Below, one piece after another: positions 56,686 to 64,000 of a stretch of DNA of 64,000 bases; the first letter of the stretch is position 1; each line of letters starts with the position of its first letter. The stretch is taken from positions 324,001 to 388,000 of the forward strand of contig JAOTOL010001394.1 in the NCBI GenBank assembly GCA_034440575.1, written 5' to 3'. The position numbers and the translations under genes are program-made. The stretch comes from Imbricaverruca yamaguchii (lineage: Eukaryota; Arthropoda; Thecostraca; Neoverrucidae). A model generated the notes under the pieces. The model was given only the letters and a program-made list of their open reading frames with translations, was not told the DNA's origin and did not search any database.

Positions 56686-57330
56686 TCATTTTTGAATGCG
56701 TCGTTTCTGGGCCTTGCTACAACTTCCCCAGATAGACACACAGTATCTTATGCGGGGGAACACGAGTGCCTCAATTAGCATCCGTCCCGTAATGCGAGAA
56801 AACTTACGACGCAGTCTAGCGAGTCCAATGAGTATGCGGTACACAGGACTCTGCGAGCGTGTACACAGGACACGCTCGCAGAGTTTTTCGACCACTGGCA
56901 ATATCGATATTGGCCTGTAGTTGTGTGGGTCGTTTTCGTTACCACTTTTGTGCAGGGGCATTGCCATCGCCGTTTTCCATGACGGTGGCAGTTCACAACT
57001 TGTGATGCATGAGTTGATGATGTTTAGTAGGTGCGGACCCACCACGTTAAACGTCATTTTAAGCATCTGGATGGTGATGCCATCAGCTCCGGACGCTCGT
57101 CCACCCATGCGCTGCAACGCTTTGGACAGCTCTGGCATCGTCATAGGATACGGTGTGAATTTGCCGCTACAGACACGTAGGGGTCTTGGCCAGAGGGGTT
57201 CTCCGGGTGGCGCCATCGCTAGATCAGCAGCTACTGTGGCACCGACGCCGGTGAAATGCCGGTTGGCGTTCAAGCCAATCAGTCGGTTGAATGGTTGTGC
57301 CAGGTTCTTGTATCGTTGACTTGCTGGAAG
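56686..57330 (-). mobile_element. LINE RT fragment with internal deletion
   Basis: The minus-strand frame reads MPELSKALQRMGGRASGADG, LPPSWKTAMAMPLHKSG and NYRPISILPVVEKLCERVL, the finger and palm motifs of a LINE RT. It then jumps to ITGRMLIEALVFPRIRYCVS, a C-terminal segment. Motifs A to C are missing. The join lies at a 14-base inverted repeat (56849-56862 / 56870-56883). Confidence 0.8.
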
Positions 57331-57343
57331 CGATAGTGTATGT

Positions 57344-57423
<80 letters not shown>
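57331..57423. repeat. (GT)n microsatellite
   Basis: About 90 bases of almost pure GT between two LINE pieces. Confidence 0.98.
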
Positions 57424-57424
<1 letters not shown>

Positions 57425-57833
57425 TGCTTGGCCAGCATGCCACCGCGTGGTGATGTCGGCTGTTTCCGGGGGGTGGGGGCGTTTGTGGTGTCAGTATTTT
57501 GTGTTGTTTGTTAGGGGTAAAAGTGTATGAGGAGTAATGTGATGGGGATGGGAGGAAGCGAAGAAGATTAAAGTTGCCTTGTAGAGGTGAGTTGTGAGAG
57601 AGACGAGACGTCTTGAAGAATGGAGCGTAGAGGGAGTAGAAGTTGAGACATCTTGCAGGCAGGTAGTCGAAGCTGAGCTGGTGCAGAAGAATAGTTTGCC
57701 AGTCCGGTCGGTGCCATGGGGTGGGGTGTAGTTGGAGGGTTGGGGTCGGGTCATCGCCAGTAATTGAGTTTACATTTCAAGAACGCTAGTAGTTAGTAAG
57801 TATTACGTGGGTTTAGTTTTGTGCTCCTTTTTC

Positions 57834-57935
57834 TTTTTGTTGGTTTTCTGTTTTTCTTTTTTAACATATCTTTTCATTTTTCCCATTTTTGTTGGTTTTC
57901 TGTTTCTTTTTTAACACATCTTTTGATTTTTGTCT
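57834..57935. repeat. About 55-bp tandem duplication in the LINE 3' region
   Basis: TTTTTGTTGGTTTTCTGTTT plus CTTTTTTAACATATC occurs twice in tandem with small differences. Confidence 0.85.
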
Positions 57936-58678
57936 CATAGTTCCTGGATCCGGCGTGTGATAGAGAGAAAGTGGAAGATGTGCTCGTTTAATGTTCGATG
58001 GTCATCGTTGAGAAGCGTCGTAATGCTTAGTGGGATGTTGTTCATGTTGCAGTAATTTGTGATGGGTTGTCTTTCGGTGTTGTACTTGATGCAGTGGATG
58101 GGTATGTGTTTAGTTGTGAGTGTTCGTTGACATGTTGTGCATTGTGGTCGTGGGAGTTGTTGTAAGAGGTAGGAGTGCGTGAGTGCGGTGTGTCCGAGAC
58201 GTAATCGTGTTGGTGTGCGTCCTTTTTGTCTAGTGTTTTGTTTGATGGTGTGCCAGAGTTCGTGTTTTGGGTGTATTTGGTGTAGTTGCGAGATTGTTGT
58301 GTCCCATGTTTGTTGAATGTCTTTGTTGATTGCCTGGCGTATTGTGGGGTAGTAATCGGATTATGAAAGGGGCATGGTGTGGTTTGTTGTAGTGTTGTGG
58401 CTATGTTGGCTTCGGTGTGCGCGTGTTCGTTGCTGTGTATGTTTGTGTGACTTGGGATCCAGAGTAGTGTTGGCCGTTGTGGTATAGTGAGTTGTTTGTG
58501 GATGTGTAGTATTTTGGGTATGATGGGGTGCTTGTATTTGGTGTTGGGTGTTATGCTCTGTAATGCTGATTTTGCGTCTGTGGCTCTGATGCTGTGTTCA
58601 ATTTTGGTGTTGTAGATGGTGCAGTATGCCGAGAAGATTGCGAATAATTCTGCTGTGTATGTGGATGCTGTGTCATGC

Positions 58679-58746
58679 AGACGGGCACGAAGGATGACCC
58701 GCGGCGGTGCTGCGTTGGAGTACAGCACCGCCGCTGTGCCCGTCTG
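58679..58746. repeat. Imperfect palindrome within the LINE RNase H region
   Basis: AGACGGGCAC...GCGGCGGTGCTG is matched by CAGCACCGCCGC...GTGCCCGTCT around a 10-base centre. The arms differ in one 10-base spacer. Confidence 0.85.
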
Positions 58747-59755
58747 CTGTGTGTGTGATTTTGAGCCGTCCGTGTAGATGATGTGGTTTGGATATTGTGC
58801 TTTGAAGTGGAGGAATAGTTGGCGTATTTCTGCGTCTGTGTAGGTGTGCTTTGGTTTGTCTATGAGGAGATGTGTTTTGGGTGATTGGTGTTTCCACCAT
58901 GCAGTGGGTGGTGGCAGTGTTTTTGCTGTGGGGAGTGTGATGTGTAGTCTATTTGCGTGTTGGTGGATGCGGCAGCCTATTGTAGTTTTGAGTCGTGTTG
59001 CGTTCATGAGTTGGTGTATGCGTTTGGTGCCGAGTTTTAATGCTTGAGTGCATGGCGATGAGTTGTGTTTTGTAGTGATATCTTAATAGTGTTTCTGTGC
59101 GTCTGCGCTTCAGTTCTGGTATGTGGTTATATATGTGGAGAGGGAAAGAAGGTCAAGCGATATATGCTCCTGTCGCTATTTGTAAAGATTGGCGTTGAAG
59201 AGAATCTATAATTTTTAGGCTTGATTTAGTCGCATTTTCGAAGAGTGGGGATCCGTATTTAAAAATTGGCCGAATGATTGATTTGCAAAGAGCTAGAAGT
59301 GTATTTCAGTCAGATCTCCAGATTGTTCCGGATAGTGCTCGAAGGATATTTATTCTTTTTGATGCGCGTTTTTGGATGTCTAAGATATGTGGCCGGAGGC
59401 TGAGTTTTAGGTCTAAAGTGATGCCTATAAATTTTGTTGAGGTGACGAATGGGATGGGAGTGTGCTCTATTTTCAGTGGTGGTAAGTCTGTGTATTTGTG
59501 GTAGCCGAAAATCATGCATTTTGTTTTGTGTGGTGCAATTTGTAGGTTTAGGGAGGCGAGTTTGCTATATAGTTGTACTAATGTGGCTTGAAGTATTCCC
59601 AGTGCGTTAGTTGGTGTTTCGTGTGATGTCCATATGACTATGTCGTCAGCGCATGTTGCAATTTTGGCCGGAAGGTTGTCTGGAATAACTGAATTTAGAC
59701 CTAAAATAAAGAGTAGGGGGCTGAGTACAGAACCTTGCATCAGGCCGGCTGTGGG

Positions 59756-62700
59756 GAAGCCGGCTCGCCGGGCGAGTTCGTCCGCCCGCTCGTTGCCCGG
59801 AATCCCCACGTGGACAGGGACCCAGAGCAATGTGAGTTGTAGGTGGGCGTGGTGTGTGTGATAGAGTTGACGTATAGCGTGGAGTGAGGGGTGAGTGGTG
59901 TTGTGTATGGCTGCGAGATCATCGATGGATGAAGGTGAGTCAGTGCAGATGGTTGTTGGTGTGGTGATTTGAGTCTGTACAATGTGCTGCAGACAGACGT
60001 GAATAGCAACTAATTCTGAAGTGTAAACCGAGTGATATGGTGTTAATTTTATTTGGCCGAAATTGGGTCCACCGCACCAGGCATCTCCCGTGCCGTCTGT
60101 GGTTTGTTTGGTATTCGCAAAATGTTTGTTGGACTTCGATGGGGGTAATTCATATTTTGTTTTGGTGTAATAGGTATTCGATATTCGGATGATGCATGTT
60201 CCAGAACGGGAGGAGGGGAGGCAATTTGTCCGGGCTTACCTTTGAAAATTTAAGTGTCAATGTAAGAATGTGGTTCAGATGTATGGCAAGATTGTATTTG
60301 TTCTTATTATATGATCGTCGAATGGGGGGATTTGAGAGTGCGAGGCTGGCAGGGTGGTTGTGTTGAGTTGTGGTTCGAAAGTGGTATTTGGCTAGTTGGA
60401 GTGTTCTGCGGTGTTGTAGGCTGGGGAGATGGGTCTCAGCTCGGAGACTGGTAATGGGTGTGGTGAGGTGTGCTCCGGTGATGAGGCGAAGTGCGCCGTT
60501 CTGTATGCGTTCGAGTGTTGTGTTGAGTGATGGGGATATATGATCGAAGATAAACGCATTGTATTCCAGGATTAAGCGAATCAGGGTGATATACATAGTG
60601 GTGAAGGTAGCCCTGTCTGCACCCCAGTCGCGACCGAAGATGCAGCGCAGGAGATTTAGGCGTTTTGCGCAACGTTGTTTTAGGTAAGTGATATGTGGGC
60701 CGAAAAAAAGACCGTTGTCTAGTACGATGCCAAGATAGATAAAGGTGGTTTGGAGGGGCACAAGTTGGTCGCGGTAACGGAGTGGTGGAAAAGGTGGGAT
60801 ATAACAGAGTCGGGTGAAGAGCATTGTGACAGATTTTGCGGGGGATATTTCCAATCCCCAAAGGGAGGACCAGGAATCAATTTGATCCATGGCCCGCTGC
60901 ATTAAATTATTTGCTTTCTCAGCCGATGGATGTGTGCAACATATGGCCAAATCATCGGCGAAAATGGAGTATTTTAGGCAGGGGGCTATGTTGTGTAGGT
61001 CAGCGAGGCCATCGTTTATCATGATAGGGAAGAGGCTGGGAGATAACACGCTGCCTTGTGGGACGCCTTGATCTAGTTTTTGGGACGGAGAATGGATATT
61101 GCCACAGCGGACGGTGATGTTCTATTGGAGAGAAAGTTGATGATAAATTTGCCATTCTGCCTCTAATGCCAATACCATGAAATTTGATTCGGTGTGCCGA
61201 ACTGTGTACTTTCTTAAATGCGGATTTTAAGTTGAGAAAGAGTGCGACGGTTTCATGTTTTTCCATGAACCCACGCTGAATCTAGTCGACTAATCGGATG
61301 AAGTTGTCGGTGGTGCTGTGTCTGGGTAGAAAGCCGCTTTGAAAGGGAGAGAGAATTTCGTCGTTTTCAAGGTAGACTCTGATTCGTCCATTGACCATGT
61401 GCTCGAAGAGTCTAGAGGCACAACGAGATTAGTGAGAGAGATAGATCAATAGCTAGAGGGAAGATCACGAGGTTTGCGAGGTTTAGCAATAGGAATGATA
61501 GTGCTAGTAGACCAGGAGATTGGGAATGTGCCGTCAGTCCATAGTTGATTGAGTGCCAAAAGGAGGTTGCCTTTTCCGGGGTCGGATATATTTTTGAAGA
61601 AGCGGTATGCCAATTGGTCAGGGCCGGCCGCAGTGTTGGTTACTTTCGAAAGGGATAAATTTAGTTCATAGGGAGTAAAAGGTGCGTTGTATAGTTCAGT
61701 GTTGTCCGAGGTAAAGTTGCAGGTGGCGAGAGTGGTTTCTAGGAAGTCGATGGTTTGTCGCGAGTATTGTGTATTCGAGGAGATGTCAGCATAATAAGAG
61801 GCAAAGTGTTCCGCGACGTCCGAGGGCTCTGTGACGTTGCGTTGATCAATTGTCAGTTGTGGGAAGCCACGGTGGGGTTCTGCCATTTGTAAAGGAGCGA
61901 ATTTTGGTCCAAATTTGGCCGATGGGGGTAAAACGGTTGAATGAGTTGGAATAGAGTTGCTAGCTGCGTATTTTGGCCATGAGAATAGTCTGCTGGTAAC
62001 GTTTTTTAGCCTCGCGGGCTTCTAACATGTTTTGTGGGGTAAGATTTTTGCGACATTTTTGCTCAGCCCGCCGCCTCAGAGCGACGGCTCGTTGGCATTC
62101 GTCGTTCCACCACGGCACGTGGTGACGGTTAGGGGAGTGACGAATGTGGGGGACAGGATTTCCTGCCGCGAGTAATATGGTGTCAAAAAAAACTGATGTT
62201 GGGGGGATGGAATGAGGCGGGAAGACGGTGTCAATTTCCTGGGAGAAAGATGGCCATTTCGCTTACCGAACATTCCAGTGGGGTAGAAATGTGCAATCTC
62301 TAGTCTGTGCTGAGCGTTCAAGTATAATACGAATGGGGAAGTGATCGCTAAAGAGGGGATCGGGTTGGACATCCCAAGAGAAGAGGGGTGAAATGGAAGC
62401 CGAGGCCAAAGACAGGTCAATGGCAGATGGTCGGAACGGGGGATGTCGGTGTTGTGTGTGGGTGTTTAGTCATTTAAAAAGACCATGTTGTGGATGTTGA
62501 GGAGTGTTTCGATGTGGTGTCCGCGAGGTGTTGTGGTGTGACACCCCCATGCCTGGTGGTGGGCATTAAAATCACCCAGGACTAGGCAGGGCGGGGAAGA
62601 AGACCGAAAAGGTCGGTCACAGAAGATAAGTACAGTGTAGGAGAAGGAGGAAGATAAACAGAGAGTAGAGACAGAAACGGCAATAAAATTTAGGTTGTTA

Positions 62701-62963
62701 GCGATGTTAATCTGGCGATGGAGGAGGGTGTCCGATATAAATAAGGCGACCCCGCCGCCGCGGTGTGTAGAGTTTCTGTTGTCGGTATAGAGTGAGTAAC
62801 CAAAGATATTAAAATTATATGGGTCATTGTCGCGCTATCGGGTCTCCTGAACGGCGGCAATCAATGGTTTATTTTTGATGATATATTCCTTGAATTCTGC
62901 CCAATGAGATATGAGTGACCTCGTATTCCATTGGAGCAAGAATTCAGTAGTGAGTGTCTGCAT
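59756..62963 (-). mobile_element. I-superfamily-like LINE, ORF2 (endonuclease, RT, RNase H), decayed
   Basis: ORF2 starts at the ATG 62963-62961. The endonuclease has WNTRSL, AAVQETR (followed by a TAG stop), HRGGGVALFISD, GDFNAHHQAWG (about 62575-62545) and SDHFPI near 62340. A linker PWWNDEC leads to the RT: TAAGPDQLAYRF (about 61640-61605), motif A FLNLKSAF (about 61240-61215, Asn in place of the catalytic Asp), motif B QGVPQGSVLSP near 61060 and motif C FADDLA near 60955. RNase H is intact by motif: TDGT, TSELVAI, CTDSPSSI and GNERADELA (about 60095-59770). Stops and frameshifts (for example near 61120-61150) show it is dead. Its 3' end is replaced by a second LINE at about 59755. Confidence 0.88.
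60150..61049 (-). pseudogene. Longest surviving RT frame of the LINE (motif B to thumb)
   Basis: About 300 codons without a stop, covering SVLSPSLFPIMINDG, motif C FADDLAICCTHPS, the YLGIVLDNGLFFGPHI segment and the C-terminal connection. It is part of the ORF2 described for 59756-62963. It cannot be active alone because motif A lies upstream in another frame and carries an Asn. Confidence 0.85.
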
Positions 62964-64000
62964 TAGTGGTGGTGGTGTTCACGCCCTCGTAGGCGTGTAT
63001 GGGGTGGTGATGGGGTGGTGGAGTCATCCGTCTCGTATGAGTCGGACGACTCAGAAGATGTTTGCGGCTCTAGGTCCCTGGTTGGGTCTGGGCTCTGAGG
63101 ACGTGGGGGATGAGAGGCCTCGGGGGCTGGGAGGGGCGGGGGCCCTGAGGGGGCAAGGGGCAGGGGCGGCCCTGAAGGGGTGGCGTGGATGAGGCACTGA
63201 CTCGAGGCGAGGCAGGGTGACAGCGGGGTGGGCGTCGGGCACCATGGGTCCTGGAGTTGGGTCCCAGATACTGGGAGTGAGAACAGTCCTCTGAAGAGGC
63301 CGAGTGAGGGGCTGGGCTCTTGATTATCGGCTTGTCCTGGTAGGAGAGCCAACCGTCAGCGGGGCCCACGCGGGGGTCCTTGAGTCAGAGGGGGTGGGGC
63401 TCCTGGCTGTCGGCTTATCCATATAGGTTGGCCGACCGTCAGAGGGGCCACGGGGGGTCCTGGGGTCCAATGGTCCTGGGTCAGGCGCACGGCGCCCGGT
63501 CGACGGAGGGGCGGCCCGACGACGGTGGGGGGCCCGGCGGTTGGAAGGGTCCTCCACGGGAGCGGGGAGCGCGGATGGCGGAGCAGGAGGCGGATAGTGC
63601 GAGGGGTCGGAGTTGGGAGGTCCCTGGGGGCGTTGAGCCGCCTCTGCGGGAGTTGGCCACAGGGCCTGCCTGGGTCGTCCCTCAGGGACTGGGGGCGAGG
63701 GCGGTGACCAGCGCTGGAGTGCCATACGCCTCGCCTGCCGCTCTTTGGCCTCGAGCCATGCGGGACATCTCGGCGAGGATGCGGGATGGGGTCCCTGGCA
63801 GGCCGCGCACCGCTGCTCGGGGGAAACGCATGTCTCCGTCGGGTGGGACTTTGCGCAGTAGCCGCAGGTGGGCTCCCTTGCGCGGCACGCCCGGCTTTGG
63901 TGGCCGTAGCGCTGGCAGAGTGTGCAGCGCGCTGGGGGCGGGGTCCAGGGATGCAGGGCGACTCAGAGGTACCCTGCCATGATGATGCGGGCGGGGTGAG
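62963..64000 (-). mobile_element. LINE ORF1 (zinc-knuckle nucleic-acid-binding protein), partial and decayed
   Basis: The window edge cuts the N-terminal part. On the minus strand, after a TGA at 63965-63963, three zinc knuckles follow within about 63935-63790: CTLCQRYGHQSRAC (CX2CX4HX4C), CGYCAKSHPTETC and CAACQGPHPASSPRC. This trio is typical of ORF1 in I-superfamily and related LINEs. A Pro/Arg-rich region follows (63725-63324). It contains an about 108-base duplicated segment, and a frame change near 63330-63350. The last part is a Ser/Asp-rich tail ending HHHH and TAA (62965-62963). The stop overlaps the ORF2 start as TAATG. Confidence 0.8.

Larger units (their letters stand above)
57480..59755 (-). 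mobile_element. I-superfamily-like LINE, 5'-truncated (RT motif B to 3' UTR)
   Basis: On the minus strand it starts in RT motif B (GLMQGSVLSPLLF), followed by CADDIVIW (motif C, with Cys for Phe/Tyr) and the thumb. The RNase H domain follows: IIYTDGSKS at about 58780, TAELFAIFSA, RATDAKSAL, and LLWIPSHTNIHSNEHAH at about 58460, where the last catalytic Asp is His. A frameshift near 58370 precedes the C-terminal part (TRLRLGHTALTHSYLLQ) with a CTTC...H...C finger, ending near 57947. The T/A-rich 3' region contains a 55-base tandem duplication. The RNase H defect and frameshifts make it inactive. Confidence 0.85.

Overview
This is a window of animal nuclear DNA, most likely from an arthropod or another protostome. 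The evidence is a homeobox gene split by long introns, dense microsatellites and minisatellites, tRNA-derived SINEs, several clades of non-LTR retrotransposon and cut-and-paste DNA elements. The homeodomain has His at position 56 (TKHKR), as I recall for insect Ems/E5, where vertebrate EMX has Phe. I cannot name the species. I see no rRNA, no functional tRNA gene, no CRISPR array and no bacterial-type gene.

The only gene I can assign with confidence is an EMX/empty-spiracles homeobox gene on the + strand: exon 1 15995-16553, exon 2 23999-24171, exon 3 25313-25510. It encodes a predicted 309-residue transcription factor with an eh1-like repressor motif, an LPWL-type hexapeptide and a homeodomain split between residues 44 and 45. 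A CpG-rich upstream region (about 15100-15994) carries two CCAAT boxes, and the first AATAAA after the stop lies at 26788. Intron 1 (7.4 kb) holds a 30-bp minisatellite, a 31-bp minisatellite, a CpG-rich patch with homeodomain-type motifs, a 0.5-kb GACAGA/GA array, and a 120-bp CT run just before the exon 2 acceptor.

Upstream of the gene (1-15 kb) the DNA is non-coding. It holds several minisatellites, including a 2-kb array of 33-bp units with higher-order structure at 7308-9295, a truncated TTAA-type MITE, a 60-bp retroposed hairpin, and a 1.1-kb element with GGGCC(C)AGTTTCACGAA terminal inverted repeats.

Downstream (26.8-64 kb) the DNA is a mobile-element landscape. A 2.74-kb unit (32986-35722) has about 222-bp terminal inverted repeats and a perfect 10-bp target duplication. 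It carries a decayed gene of what I take to be an uncharacterised arthropod protein family, which is itself interrupted by a 59-bp retroposed hairpin. At 48.3-53.2 kb a CR1-like LINE is split by a TTAA-flanked element (50177-52302), which is in turn split by a second TTAA-flanked MITE (51024-51879). The target sites at both levels can be read from the sequence. At 56.7-64 kb lie three LINE pieces on the minus strand: an RNase H-bearing I-superfamily LINE with ORF1 and ORF2 overlapping at TAATG, a second I-like LINE fused to it in frame, and a small RT fragment. All carry disabling mutations.

The elements therefore form a layered history of LINEs, DNA elements nested within LINEs, and short retroposed hairpins in turn inserted into DNA elements. 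The best candidates for something undescribed are the long-TIR unit with its passenger gene and the two ultra-short hairpin retroposons.
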